Source: Fidelibacterota bacterium (GTDB lineage Bacteria > Fidelibacterota > SORT01). Taken from it: 64,000 bases of DNA. Of this stretch, positions 1 through 9,267 are shown piece after piece. Each line of letters begins with the position of its first letter. The stretch's first letter is position 1. The stretch lies in assembly GCA_022571215.1 (NCBI GenBank), contig JACZYG010000012.1:27463-91462 (forward strand), written 5' to 3'. The position numbers were made by a program, and so were the translations under genes. Under the pieces are notes generated by a model that was not told the DNA's origin, made no database searches, and worked only from the letters and a program-made list of their open reading frames with translations.

Positions 1-236
1 TAGGAGACAATATCACTAAAGTGATTGTTGACGTTGCGAAAGTAAAATGGATGAACAGTTCCGGGTTAGGAGCCCTAATGGGCGCAATGACATCTATGCG
101 TAACGCCGATGGTGATCTTAGACTCGCCAACGTAACTGAAAAAGTTAAGAGCCTTTTGATTATCACGCAGCTAATGACCATTTTCAAAACTTACGAATCG
201 GTTGACAGAGCGGTTGCCAGCTTCTTGAACGAGTAA
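1..236 (+). CDS. STAS-domain anti-sigma factor antagonist, 5'-truncated by the window edge
   Basis: This is the C-terminal part of a SpoIIAA/RsbV-like STAS protein, the phosphorylatable antagonist in partner-switching control of an anti-sigma kinase. The visible core runs VIVDVAKVKW, then MNSSGLGAL, where the second Ser of the SSG motif is the usual phosphorylation site, and ends in the amphipathic C-terminal helix. The frame is open all the way to base 1 (GDNITK precedes the GTG at 21), so that GTG is internal and the true start lies upstream. The stop is 8 bases before the next gene, which suggests cotranscription. The family assignment is firm; the target sigma system is unknown. Confidence 0.85.
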   Translation, partial: GDNITKVIVDVAKVKWMNSSGLGALMGAMTSMRNADGDLRLANVTEKVKSLLIITQLMTIFKTYESVDRAVASFLNE

Positions 237-244
237 CAATTCTA

Positions 245-1723
245 ATGGAGATGGACAAGGTTTCCAGACGAGCCGAGTCGTTCTTCCATGCGATATCCGA
301 GGAGTATTACCTTTCATCTTCCGGGTTGAAAGAAGAGAGCAACCTTTCCGAGATTTACGATGAGTATCAGGATCTGTGCAGTAAGGATATCATAAACTCG
401 CTTATTGAGCAGAACTCTGCCAATGGAGCAGATCGGCAGCGCTCACAAATGTTAGAATTTCTTCACTCTCTGTATCAGGGATTTCTTACAAGAAAAGGCA
501 GCGATGAACTGCTTCGTCTTGAGGCTACGTCAACGCTGAATATAGCAGGTGAGGTGATTCCGTATCGTCAAGCTCCCGTAATTCTCAAAAACGAATCAAA
601 TAGAGAAAAACGAAAGTTGATACAGGAAGCGGTTCACGAGATCGTCGAGAGGGATAATCCGAAACGATTGGAGATGTTGCAAACCGTTCATCGGACTGCG
701 GACGAATTCGGCTATGAGAATTATTCAGAATTGGTAGAAGATGTGTCGGGAATAAATCTTACTGACTTTTTGGTTCTATGTGAGGAGTTTCTCAGCAAGA
801 CAGAGGATATGTATACGGATGTCGCAACGTGGGCGTTCAGGAAACATCTCAATATAAGCTTGGAAGAGGCAACGACGTATGATTCAACCTATCTATTCAG
901 AATGACTGAATTTGATGACTACTTCCCGGCGGCAGACCTTCTTCCGAGAGTAGATAAGTTTATCTCTTCAATGGGTCTTGATATGAAGGTAGGAGGTAAC
1001 ATCACATTTGACACCGAATCCCGCCCATTGAAATCGTCGAGAGCATTTTGCGCTCCCATTTCAGTACCCGACAGGATAATGTTGGTTATTATGCCGCAGG
1101 GCGGACTCTCAGATTATCAATCGTTTATGCATGAATTGGGACATGCGATGCATTATGCTCATACGGATCATACGCTGCCGATGGAATTTCGGTATTTAGG
1201 AGACAATTCCGTCACCGAAAGTTTCGCAATGTTATTTGACCATCTTACTCTAAATGCCAACTGGCTTAAAAAGATCGCGGAAATGACCGACCCGAAAAAT
1301 TATCTCCTGATGGCAAACTTACTGGAATTATATATGCTGCGACGCTACTGCGCCAAATTCATTTATGAGAAAGAGCTGCACGGCAATACGGATATAGCGG
1401 ATATCCCTGATGCGTATTCATCAATTTTAACCGAAGCTACTAAGATAGATTGTAAGCCTGTAAATTATTTGAACGATGTGGATTCAGAATTTTATTGTGT
1501 GAGGTATCTGAGGGCATGGATGTTGCAATCGCTGCATAATTCATATCTTATCGAAGAGTTCGGCGAAGATTGGTTTTTAAACCCCGAGACCGGCGGAAAA
1601 TTGAAAGAATTGTGGCATTATGGCCAAAAATTGAATGCCGAGGAGATGGTTAAGATCGTTTCGACCGAGAAGATGAACTTCAATAATCTCATCGGCTCCA
1701 TCAAAGAGGCGTTTAATGGATAG
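245..1723 (+). CDS. M3-family (oligoendopeptidase F-like) zinc metallopeptidase
   Basis: A cytosolic zinc peptidase expected to cleave oligopeptides. The HELGH zinc motif lies at residues 296-300 and a TESFAMLFDH segment supplies the third ligand Glu at about 325, the HExxH-25-E spacing of the M3/MA clan. At 492 aa it is shorter than typical PepF (about 600), with a reduced N-terminal helical region. No signal peptide is visible. The stop overlaps the start of the deacetylase gene by 8 nt, so the two are probably translationally coupled. Exact M3 subfamily and substrate are not determinable here. Confidence 0.82.
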   Translation: MEMDKVSRRAESFFHAISEEYYLSSSGLKEESNLSEIYDEYQDLCSKDIINSLIEQNSANGADRQRSQMLEFLHSLYQGFLTRKGSDELLRLEATSTLNIAGEVIPYRQAPVILKNESNREKRKLIQEAVHEIVERDNPKRLEMLQTVHRTADEFGYENYSELVEDVSGINLTDFLVLCEEFLSKTEDMYTDVATWAFRKHLNISLEEATTYDSTYLFRMTEFDDYFPAADLLPRVDKFISSMGLDMKVGGNITFDTESRPLKSSRAFCAPISVPDRIMLVIMPQGGLSDYQSFMHELGHAMHYAHTDHTLPMEFRYLGDNSVTESFAMLFDHLTLNANWLKKIAEMTDPKNYLLMANLLELYMLRRYCAKFIYEKELHGNTDIADIPDAYSSILTEATKIDCKPVNYLNDVDSEFYCVRYLRAWMLQSLHNSYLIEEFGEDWFLNPETGGKLKELWHYGQKLNAEEMVKIVSTEKMNFNNLIGSIKEAFNG

Positions 1724-2699
1724 TCAGACCTTTCCGGAGCGTCAGACTTTTGATATAAAATTTTCGGATACGGGGTTCATCTATTCAGATAAATATCTTG
1801 ACCACAAAGCCGGCGACAATCATCCAGAACGACCTGACCGGCTCACCTCTCTAATATCGCATTTAAAGTTTGAAGGCATCTGGGACAAGCTTACACATTA
1901 CGCTCCGGAAAAAGTTAACCGTGAATTGCTTACAACTCTTCATAATGAGGAATATATCAACAGGCTAAAGGAAGCTTGTTCAACCGGCAAGACATACATT
2001 GACGCTTTGGATTGCGGCATAAATGAACGGTCATACGATGTTGCGCTTCTTGCCGCGGGAGGAGTTGTCAAAGCGGTTGACATGGTCATGTCCGAACAGG
2101 TAAAGAACGCATTTTGCGCCGTGCGACCTCCGGGGCATCATGCCGAAAGAGATAAAGCGATGGGATTCTGCTTCATTAATAATGTCGGAATAGGAGTTTT
2201 GCACGCAAGAAAGTACGAATTGCTTCGAGCTGCGATCATTGATTGGGACGTGCATCATGGTAACGGGACCCAGCATTTATTTGAAAAAGATCCAAACGTG
2301 TTGTACGTGAGTCTGCACGAATATCCGCATTATCCGGGCACGGGCGCGGTAAGCGAAAAGGGTGAGGGAGAAGGTTACGGAACTACGCTCAATTATCCGA
2401 TGCAAAAAGGAGCCGGCAACGAAGACTATTTGAAAATATTCAAAACCCGGATAGAACCTGAAATAAGAAAATTTGAACCGGATATTATTTTTATTTCGGC
2501 AGGTTTTGACGCTCATAGAGACGATCCTCTCTCGGGCATCAACCTCACTCACGATGCCTTCCGGGATATGACAATGATTGTCCGGGAGTGGGCTGAAGAA
2601 TTTTCCGGCGGTCGAATTGTTTCTGTTTTAGAGGGTGGATACAATCTTGGTTCACTGCGTAGAAGCATAGGGGAACATTTACTGGCGTTAATGGAATAA
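1716..2699 (+). CDS. Histone deacetylase/AcuC-superfamily deacetylase
   Basis: A zinc-dependent amidohydrolase of the class II HDAC/acetoin-utilisation (AcuC/AphA) fold. It shows PPGHH (H141, H142 as charge relay), DWDVHHGNGT with metal ligands D178 and H180, SAGFDAHRDDP with ligand D265, and the C-terminal LEGGYN loop carrying the catalytic Tyr. At 327 aa it is full length. The bacterial substrate could be an acetylated protein, acetylpolyamine or other acetyl-amide; the sequence does not say. It starts inside the M3 peptidase gene, and pcm follows after 3 bases, so the three make a compact run around protein processing and repair. Confidence 0.9.
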   Translation: MDSQTFPERQTFDIKFSDTGFIYSDKYLDHKAGDNHPERPDRLTSLISHLKFEGIWDKLTHYAPEKVNRELLTTLHNEEYINRLKEACSTGKTYIDALDCGINERSYDVALLAAGGVVKAVDMVMSEQVKNAFCAVRPPGHHAERDKAMGFCFINNVGIGVLHARKYELLRAAIIDWDVHHGNGTQHLFEKDPNVLYVSLHEYPHYPGTGAVSEKGEGEGYGTTLNYPMQKGAGNEDYLKIFKTRIEPEIRKFEPDIIFISAGFDAHRDDPLSGINLTHDAFRDMTMIVREWAEEFSGGRIVSVLEGGYNLGSLRRSIGEHLLALME

Positions 2700-2702
2700 A
2701 CC

Positions 2703-3365
2703 GTGGACGGCGAACTCTTCAATAACGATTCTGATTTCGAGAGTGAAGAATGTTACAGGACGCTCCGGCGGAGAATGGTTGAGGATCAAATTATTAAAAG
2801 GGGGATTACCGAACCTTCCATAATATCCGCTATGCTAAATGTTCCGCGTCATTTATTCGTACACGATATCCATAAACAAAAGGCGTATTCAGATAGCCCA
2901 CTGCCGCTTAGCCATAATCAGACAATCAGTCAACCGTATATTAGCGCTCTGATGTTGGATCTTGCGACTTTGGACAGCGATCAAAAGGTTCTTGAATTGG
3001 GTACAGGCTCAGGTTATCAAACAGCGCTATTGGCGAATATAGTAACAGATTTATATTCAGTTGAACTGCTGGAACCTTTGTATAACTCGGCAAAAACCTT
3101 ATTGACAAAAATGAATTATAATAACATTCAAATGAAGTTGGGCGACGGTAAGCTCGGGTGGAAGGAGAACGCTCCGTATGACGTTATTATCGTTTCTGCG
3201 GCGCCAAAGTCAATACCTGAAGAATTGAAAAATCAAATCAACGTTGGTGGTAGAATAATAATTCCGATTGGAGCGAATAAACAAAAATTATTGCGGATTA
3301 CGAAAAATAATGATGGCTTTAATATCGAAAAGTGCGGCATGGTAAGTTTTGTTCCGCTTGTCTGA
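2703..3365 (+). CDS. pcm: Protein-L-isoaspartate O-methyltransferase
   Basis: Repairs isoaspartyl residues in aged proteins using S-adenosylmethionine. Family hallmarks are the N-terminal MVEDQIIKRGI and VPRHLFV segments (about 25-53), QTISQPY substrate-binding loop (73-79), and the SAM motif VLELGTGSGYQT (96-107). The start is GTG at 2703, three bases after the deacetylase stop. The length of 220 aa matches the family (208-230). Its position at the end of the peptidase-deacetylase run fits a housekeeping protein-repair role. Confidence 0.93.
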   Translation: MDGELFNNDSDFESEECYRTLRRRMVEDQIIKRGITEPSIISAMLNVPRHLFVHDIHKQKAYSDSPLPLSHNQTISQPYISALMLDLATLDSDQKVLELGTGSGYQTALLANIVTDLYSVELLEPLYNSAKTLLTKMNYNNIQMKLGDGKLGWKENAPYDVIIVSAAPKSIPEELKNQINVGGRIIIPIGANKQKLLRITKNNDGFNIEKCGMVSFVPLV

Positions 3366-3455
3366 TTCTAACGATGAACGAAACAAAAGCATTTGAATAT
3401 CGTATTCTTTATTGTGCGTGAGAATAGTCTGATAGCTTAAACAAGGATTGAACCA

Positions 3456-4193
3456 ATGGCAAAGGAATCCAAAACAAAAAAAGTCACAAAAAAGAATAAA
3501 AAAGCCAAACAGAAAGATGATATAAAGCGGTTATACAAATCTCAATATGACCGTATGATTGGCGGTGTAGCGGGTGGGATTGCTGAATATCTAAAAGTTG
3601 ATGCAACCATTATTCGCATTGTGTTCGTGCTGATGAGTCTCTTCGGAGGCACCGGTTTAATCGTTTATATTGCGGGTCTGCTGATTATACCGGAAGGGGA
3701 TAAGGAAATACTCTCCGACGAGAAGGTAAAAGCAAAAAAGAACAATACGGGATTTTGGGGAATTTTACTCATCATAGCGGGTTTACTTTTTATCCTTCCC
3801 GATATCGGTTATATGAGGATGCATCGGATGTGGATGGGATACGGTTTTTGGGATCTTATAATTCCCGTCATGGTTATTGGGCTTGGCGCATGGCTTCTGC
3901 TAAGACCCTCTAATCCGCTTTCTACTCTTTCATCTAAATCCGAAAAGTCCGAGGTGGAGGAAGAAGATAAAGATGGAGATGCTCCTAAAAGTCTTAAACG
4001 TTCCAGAGTGGATAAAAAGATAAGCGGTGTATGCGGGGGGATAGGGGAGTATTTCGACATAGATTCTACAATTGTAAGGATACTTTGGGTGCTCGCAACT
4101 TTGGCATCGGCCGGTTTCGGGATACTCGCATATCTGATATTTATGGTCATAATAGGCCAATCAGAAGATTCACCTGAGGGGGAGAAATCATGA
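3456..4193 (+). CDS. Membrane protein with two PspC domains
   Basis: Two PspC domains flank a hydrophobic middle. The N-terminal one (about 25-80) has RMIGGVAGGIAEYL, and the second (about 180-235) repeats the pattern as KISGVCGGIGEYF; each is followed by a transmembrane helix. The centre (about 95-150) has two or three helices of LiaI/LiaF type. The N-terminus is extremely Lys-rich (about 20 residues). PspC proteins sense or relay inner-membrane stress in the phage-shock/Lia systems. An AAGGA ribosome site precedes the ATG. The next gene overlaps by 4 nt (ATGA), making a two-gene envelope-stress unit. No PspA or regulator is adjacent. Confidence 0.85.
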   Translation: MAKESKTKKVTKKNKKAKQKDDIKRLYKSQYDRMIGGVAGGIAEYLKVDATIIRIVFVLMSLFGGTGLIVYIAGLLIIPEGDKEILSDEKVKAKKNNTGFWGILLIIAGLLFILPDIGYMRMHRMWMGYGFWDLIIPVMVIGLGAWLLLRPSNPLSTLSSKSEKSEVEEEDKDGDAPKSLKRSRVDKKISGVCGGIGEYFDIDSTIVRILWVLATLASAGFGILAYLIFMVIIGQSEDSPEGEKS

Positions 4194-4765
4194 GCGCTCT
4201 CAAAAAGGGGAACGGATCTCGATATTTCGGATTATTGTTAATTCTCAGCGGTATTGGTTGGATATTGGATGAAACGGGATTTGGATATTTAATCAGGGGA
4301 AGCATTGGCGCATGGGTTTTCTTTGTGTTTGGATTATTCTTACTAATCAGCGGATATAATCAAAAAAGCAAACGTATGGCTTTTTGGGGAACGCTGATCA
4401 TGCTTGTCAGCGGCATGAATCTGCTGCAAGATTATAGGTTTATTCATCCGTATCTGATAGACATATGGCCTCTATATATAGCTTCTGTGGGAGTTGCGTT
4501 TATGGCAACAATATACATCAAACCTAACGACTTAGCCGCATTGATTCCCGGAGGTATATTCCTTCTCTCGGGGTCTTACATATTTATGGAAGTCAACGGT
4601 TTCTTCTATTATGAAATTATGTATAACAGCAACAGGATATTGGCGATCTTCCTGATACTGATCGGTAGTCTGCTTTTATGGAGGAGTCCCAGGAATAAGA
4701 AAAATAAGAAAACAGAAATAGTTTCTTCGGAAAAGAACGCCGATTCCGGTAAATCGAATATTTGA
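4190..4765 (+). CDS. LiaF-like multi-pass membrane protein
   Basis: A 191-aa protein of four or five short hydrophobic helices with Gly-rich turns (FGLLLILSGIGWILDETG near the N-terminus) and a basic cytoplasmic tail. The repeated 'hydrophobic-Gly-W' pattern resembles the LiaF/DUF5668-type transmembrane domain found beside PspC proteins. Start ATG overlaps the upstream PspC stop by 4 nt, so it is very likely cotranslated with it and may act in the same membrane-stress sensor. No enzymatic motif is seen. Confidence 0.65.
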   Translation: MSALKKGNGSRYFGLLLILSGIGWILDETGFGYLIRGSIGAWVFFVFGLFLLISGYNQKSKRMAFWGTLIMLVSGMNLLQDYRFIHPYLIDIWPLYIASVGVAFMATIYIKPNDLAALIPGGIFLLSGSYIFMEVNGFFYYEIMYNSNRILAIFLILIGSLLLWRSPRNKKNKKTEIVSSEKNADSGKSNI

Positions 4766-4887
4766 TGTTGTATTCTGACAAGCCTGTAGTTTATTCCATT
4801 GCTGATATTTTAATCATATAATATCAATCGTTGCACTTCTAAAAATTACTATCCTAAACCCTAACCGGCGCTCATATTTCATATCAC

Positions 4888-4916
4888 TTGACTATAACTG
4901 ACTCTCAAAGTAAATT
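4888..4916 (+). promoter_or_regulatory. Candidate sigma70 promoter for gpmI
   Basis: TTGACT at 4888-4893, a 17-base spacer, then TAAATT at 4911-4916. The TTG of this -35 box is also the most upstream in-frame start of gpmI, which argues that translation actually begins at the ATG at 4960. Confidence 0.45.
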
Positions 4917-4959
4917 CTATCAACTTGAAACTACCGAACAAAATTTACAGATTTATTCA

Positions 4960-6537
4960 ATGCAAAAAGTAATACTTATAATTTTAGACGGCTATGGCTT
5001 AAGAGAGGAAAATGAATATAACGCGGTGGCGGCAGCTGAAAAGCCCACGCTCGACGAATTATTTTCAAAGTATCCTAACACTAAATTACGCTGTTCCGGT
5101 CTCGATGTAGGCTTGCCTGACGGTATGATGGGAAATTCCGAAGTAGGTCATCTTAATATCGGGGCTGGGAGAATCGTAAATCAGATCCTCGTCAAAATAA
5201 ATAATAGTATCGCGGACGGCAGTTTCTATCAAAACAATGTGTTTAAGGATATAATCGGCGTATCGAAGAGCAGGGGCTCAGCGCTGCATCTAATGGGATT
5301 AGTTTCTGAGGGAGGAGTGCATAGCAGTTTAGAGCATTTATACGCGCTCTTAAAAATGGCTAAAGATAGTAAGATCAGAAAAGTCTTTATCCATGCGTTT
5401 ACCGATGGAAGGGATACATCACCGAATTCGGGACTGAAATATTTAAGCGAGCTGCAAGAAAAAATAGATGAGATCGGAGTGGGTGAAATTGCCACTATCA
5501 GCGGCAGGTATTATGCAATGGACCGTGATAAACGTTGGGATAGAACCGAAGAGACTTTTAGATCTATGGTCAATGGAGAGGGTGAAAAATATTCTTCGTA
5601 CGTAGAAGTTTTGAAAAACAGCTACGAAAAAGGAATAACGGATGAATTCATCATACCAAGTACGTTGTTCAACGAGGGGAAACCGATAGGAAGTATAGAT
5701 AACGGCGATAGCGTGATTGCTTTTAATTACAGAGCGGATCGAATGAGACAGATGACCAGGGCATTAACGGATCAACATTTTCAAAACTTTGAAAGCAGTA
5801 AACTAAAAATGAATTTCGCCTCAATGGCAATGTACGAAGAGAGCAATAAATTGCCTTACGCGTTTGAACCGGAAAGAATGGATAATATTCTCGGGGAGGT
5901 TGTGTCGAACGCTGGATTAAGTCAGTTACGTGTAGCGGAGACCGAGAAGTACGCTCATGTGACCTACTTTTTCAATGGAGGAATTGAGCGACCTTTAGAG
6001 AACGAAGAGAGGCAATTGGTCAACTCGCCAAGGGTAGCGACTTATGATCTTCAACCCGAAATGAGCGCCGAGGCGCTGACAGACGTAATCTATTACGCTA
6101 TCGAAGACGATGAATATGATCTTATTGTCTTAAACTATGCAAACTGCGATATGGTGGGACATACCGGGTCGTTCGATGCAGCCGTAGCGGCAGTGGAGGC
6201 GGTTGACAAGGGTTTATCGAAAATAGTTCCCGCGATGATCGAAATGGGAGGAGTTTGCCTTATTACGGCTGACCATGGCAATGCCGAACTGATGTTCGAT
6301 GAAAAAGTAGGTCTTCCTCATACGTCACACACGACAAATCTCGTGCCTTTTATATTAGCGGGCGTAAATTCTCATGTAAAACTGCATGGGGAAGGTAGAT
6401 TGGCGGACATTGCCCCTACTATTTTGGATTTGTTAAAGATCGAAAAACCCGAGGAGATGACCGGAGTCTCACTTATAGAAAATATTAACTTGAAATCAAC
6501 TATTGAAGATGAGGAATCTGTTTTAGATGGAGTATGA
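4960..6537 (+). CDS. gpmI: 2,3-bisphosphoglycerate-independent phosphoglycerate mutase
   Basis: Interconverts 3- and 2-phosphoglycerate in glycolysis and gluconeogenesis using two Mn2+ ions. From ATG 4960 the protein begins MQKVILIILDGYG, with metal ligand D10 and catalytic Ser60 in MMGNSEVGH. The C-terminal metal motif TADHGNAE and a late HTSH segment are present. Length is 525 aa, near the usual 510-515. An in-frame TTG at 4888 would add 24 residues with no family counterpart and falls on a promoter-like box, so I chose 4960. The stop overlaps rfaE1 by 11 nt. Confidence 0.95.
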   Translation: MQKVILIILDGYGLREENEYNAVAAAEKPTLDELFSKYPNTKLRCSGLDVGLPDGMMGNSEVGHLNIGAGRIVNQILVKINNSIADGSFYQNNVFKDIIGVSKSRGSALHLMGLVSEGGVHSSLEHLYALLKMAKDSKIRKVFIHAFTDGRDTSPNSGLKYLSELQEKIDEIGVGEIATISGRYYAMDRDKRWDRTEETFRSMVNGEGEKYSSYVEVLKNSYEKGITDEFIIPSTLFNEGKPIGSIDNGDSVIAFNYRADRMRQMTRALTDQHFQNFESSKLKMNFASMAMYEESNKLPYAFEPERMDNILGEVVSNAGLSQLRVAETEKYAHVTYFFNGGIERPLENEERQLVNSPRVATYDLQPEMSAEALTDVIYYAIEDDEYDLIVLNYANCDMVGHTGSFDAAVAAVEAVDKGLSKIVPAMIEMGGVCLITADHGNAELMFDEKVGLPHTSHTTNLVPFILAGVNSHVKLHGEGRLADIAPTILDLLKIEKPEEMTGVSLIENINLKSTIEDEESVLDGV

Positions 6538-7519
6538 CAAAGATAATTTACTGGAAATATTAAATAAATCCAAAAATAAGAAGATCGCTGTAATTGGTGA
6601 CATCATGCTTGACAGATACAGGTGGGGTAACCACGCTCGAATGTCTCCCGAGGCGCCCGTTCCGGTCATTGAAATAGACTCTACATCAGAAAGTCTCGGT
6701 GGAGCGGCGAATGTATTTAATAATCTTTATTTCCTTGGAGCAAAACCGATAGTAATCGGGGTCGTCGGCAATGACGAAGCAGGTGAGATCATAAAAAAGA
6801 AAGTCCAAACTGAAAATTTGCCTACCGACGGAATATTTATTGATTCCACACGCGTTACATCGGTGAAAGAGAGAGTCATTTCAAACGGTCAACATGTGGT
6901 TAGACTTGACTGGGAAGGAAGATCCAAAGTAAGTGAGGAGATTCAGCGCAAGATCATTGATTATCTAAATACCATTATTCGTGATTTAGACGCGGTCATT
7001 ATTCAGGATTATAACAAGGGTGTTATTGACGCCGAACTCATAGACAAGGTTATCGCAAAGTGTATTGCAAATGAAACTATACTTGCTGTTGATCCAAAGA
7101 TTGAGAATTTCTTCAACTACAAGAAGACTACGCTCTTTAAGCCTAATGTGCCTGAAACGGAAAAAGCGTTGGGTATGAATATAAAAACTCAAAGCGACGT
7201 TCGTAAGGCGGGTCGCGAACTTCTCGACAGAATGGAGTGCGGCTGCGTTCTGATTACTCAAGGGCGCGATGGTATGACGCTTTTTCATAAAAACGGCACG
7301 GTAGAGCAGATACAATCGCATGTCAGAAAAGTATCGGATGTCTCAGGTGCCGGAGATACCGTAATCGCGTCATTTACGCTTGCGCTCACCACGGGCGCGA
7401 GTTATGTTGATGCTGCGCACATTGCAGCGATATCAGCCGGAATTGTATGCGAAGAAGTAGGTGTTGTACCAGTTGAAATCAGGAAAATCAGAGAGTACCT
7501 GGAAAACCCAAGCGAATAG
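6527..7519 (+). CDS. rfaE1: D-glycero-beta-D-manno-heptose-7-phosphate kinase (HldE kinase domain)
   Basis: A PfkB-family sugar kinase making heptose 1,7-bisphosphate for ADP-heptose, the LPS inner-core precursor. Signatures: AVIGDIMLDRYRWG near the N-terminus, SPEAPVPV, the GGAANV loop (about 56-61), and the catalytic VSGAGDTV near residue 272. It ends at 330 aa, so it carries only the kinase half of HldE; the adenylyltransferase domain must be elsewhere. The pathway's epimerase hldD is in this window at 35653. The start overlaps gpmI by 11 nt. Confidence 0.92.
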   Translation: MEYDKDNLLEILNKSKNKKIAVIGDIMLDRYRWGNHARMSPEAPVPVIEIDSTSESLGGAANVFNNLYFLGAKPIVIGVVGNDEAGEIIKKKVQTENLPTDGIFIDSTRVTSVKERVISNGQHVVRLDWEGRSKVSEEIQRKIIDYLNTIIRDLDAVIIQDYNKGVIDAELIDKVIAKCIANETILAVDPKIENFFNYKKTTLFKPNVPETEKALGMNIKTQSDVRKAGRELLDRMECGCVLITQGRDGMTLFHKNGTVEQIQSHVRKVSDVSGAGDTVIASFTLALTTGASYVDAAHIAAISAGIVCEEVGVVPVEIRKIREYLENPSE

Positions 7520-9239
7520 GATTCACTTAAAATATTATTTAATTAAATTTGGGATTCTGTTTTATCTGTTATTTCCAATATCAGCGTTCCAGCAGGCAGT
7601 GTTTCCGCAATCCTTAAATTCTATTTATTCGCCTGGTGATTGGGTAACCTATCTAAATACAAGAACCATAACAAGCATATCCGAAGGGAATATATACGTA
7701 TATTTCGGTACGACCGCCGGAATAATACAATACGATATGATAAGAAGAGAATGGGCTGACCCCATAAATAAAAGTAATGGATTAAGCAGTGATTTTATTT
7801 ACTCAATTGCCGTAGACAGACCTAACGGCATGGTATGGCTCTCCACGCCTTCCGGTTTAAGCCGCTTCGATGAGTATAACCGGGTGATATACAATATTTC
7901 TATGTCGCAGTTGAATCTTTTCCAAAGGGAGCGTATCTCCTCTATCGGATTCGCTTCTAACACTGTCTGGCTAAAAACTACTTTAGGGTATGTTGAACTT
8001 GATCGAATCAGCGGATTTTTTAAACGAAAAAACATCCAGCCTCCGGGAGAAATAAGTTGGTCGGCTTCTCGGACGCCTGATAATAATATTCCATTTTTTA
8101 TGAGCGACGGATTCGAGTATCAATACGGCCGAAATTCCGCGATAATAATTGATGCTTATCTGAGGGAATTTGATGTGACTGCATCTGTGACAGATGACTT
8201 TGGTAATCAGTACAGCGGGACTTGCGGTTCAGGTCCGTTTATTGGGAATACGAAATTACAGACCTTAGAAAATTATAATTATGGATTACTCAATAACTAT
8301 GTCACAAGTATCGCGGTAGACGACGATAATCAGATGTGGATAGGCGGGATCAAAACTTTTCTGCAGCAGAATACGTATAGCTCAATAGGATTTAATAGAT
8401 GCCACGACGGTTCGGGAATAGTTAAATGGGGCATAGAAGAAGATGAGTGGACATATTATGAATCTATATCGAATATAGGCGTTGATATGGATAATATTCG
8501 AGCAATAGAAATAGGCGAATCTAATATCTGGTTTGGAACGGGAAACGGACTTGTCTATCTTGATTTAGAGGCGAACGAATGGAAAAGAATCACCGAATTT
8601 GACGGCTTAAGGGGAGATGAAATAAAAAGTTTAACCATATTCGATTCGAGTCTGTGGGTAGGAACGGTGTTTGGTATTCAAACTGTGGATATCATCACTA
8701 AGAAAGTCAGTACTCCTGGAGTATTCAATGATCTACAATTAAGTATATTTGATATCAAAAGTGACTCGAAGGATTTATGGATTGGAACGTCATATGGAGC
8801 ATACAAGATAGATGGAACTGATAATCTAATTTATCACTATAGCAGCAGCGGAGAAATGATTGCTCCGAACTCAAGAGGCGGCGGAAACGTAAGAGCTTTT
8901 GGCTTCAACGATGAATACATATATTTAGCGGACGATATTGGAATAACCCAAATTAATAAATTAACTAATGAATATAAAAAACTGCCTCTTAATCCCTCGG
9001 TCTTCAAAGGAAACATAAGACGAATGGTTGTGTTAGACGACTATTTATGGGTCGGAACATCGTTAGGGCTGCTCCGTTATAATATAGCTAATTCTTCATG
9101 GAGAAAATATTCTACCGAAGATGGACTTGCAAATAATTCAGTGAATGACTTATATATAGACAATGATTATATTTGGATAGGAACAGATAATGGTCTTACT
9201 CAGTTTTACTGGAACGATCCTAATAGATCCGACAATTGA
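7461..9239 (+). CDS. Secreted two-component-regulator-propeller protein (PorZ-like?)
   Basis: A likely exported beta-propeller protein. A hydrophobic signal-like stretch (about 27-42) is followed by many propeller blades with the 'NGL/DGL...I..I..D...IWIGT..GL' pattern (for example IWFGTGNGLVYL, LWVGTSLGLLRY, IWIGTDNGLTQF). No kinase, HTH or membrane anchor follows, so it is not a hybrid sensor. The architecture recalls PorZ-type propellers of the type IX secretion machinery, though no C-terminal sorting domain is visible. The start is uncertain: TTG 7461 overlaps rfaE1 by 59 nt and no good alternative start lies before the signal stretch. The GWxTD gene follows 28 bases on. Confidence 0.65.
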   Translation: MLYQLKSGKSESTWKTQANRIHLKYYLIKFGILFYLLFPISAFQQAVFPQSLNSIYSPGDWVTYLNTRTITSISEGNIYVYFGTTAGIIQYDMIRREWADPINKSNGLSSDFIYSIAVDRPNGMVWLSTPSGLSRFDEYNRVIYNISMSQLNLFQRERISSIGFASNTVWLKTTLGYVELDRISGFFKRKNIQPPGEISWSASRTPDNNIPFFMSDGFEYQYGRNSAIIIDAYLREFDVTASVTDDFGNQYSGTCGSGPFIGNTKLQTLENYNYGLLNNYVTSIAVDDDNQMWIGGIKTFLQQNTYSSIGFNRCHDGSGIVKWGIEEDEWTYYESISNIGVDMDNIRAIEIGESNIWFGTGNGLVYLDLEANEWKRITEFDGLRGDEIKSLTIFDSSLWVGTVFGIQTVDIITKKVSTPGVFNDLQLSIFDIKSDSKDLWIGTSYGAYKIDGTDNLIYHYSSSGEMIAPNSRGGGNVRAFGFNDEYIYLADDIGITQINKLTNEYKKLPLNPSVFKGNIRRMVVLDDYLWVGTSLGLLRYNIANSSWRKYSTEDGLANNSVNDLYIDNDYIWIGTDNGLTQFYWNDPNRSDN

Positions 9240-9267
9240 ACCATACTGATTCCGCATGGGATAAGAA

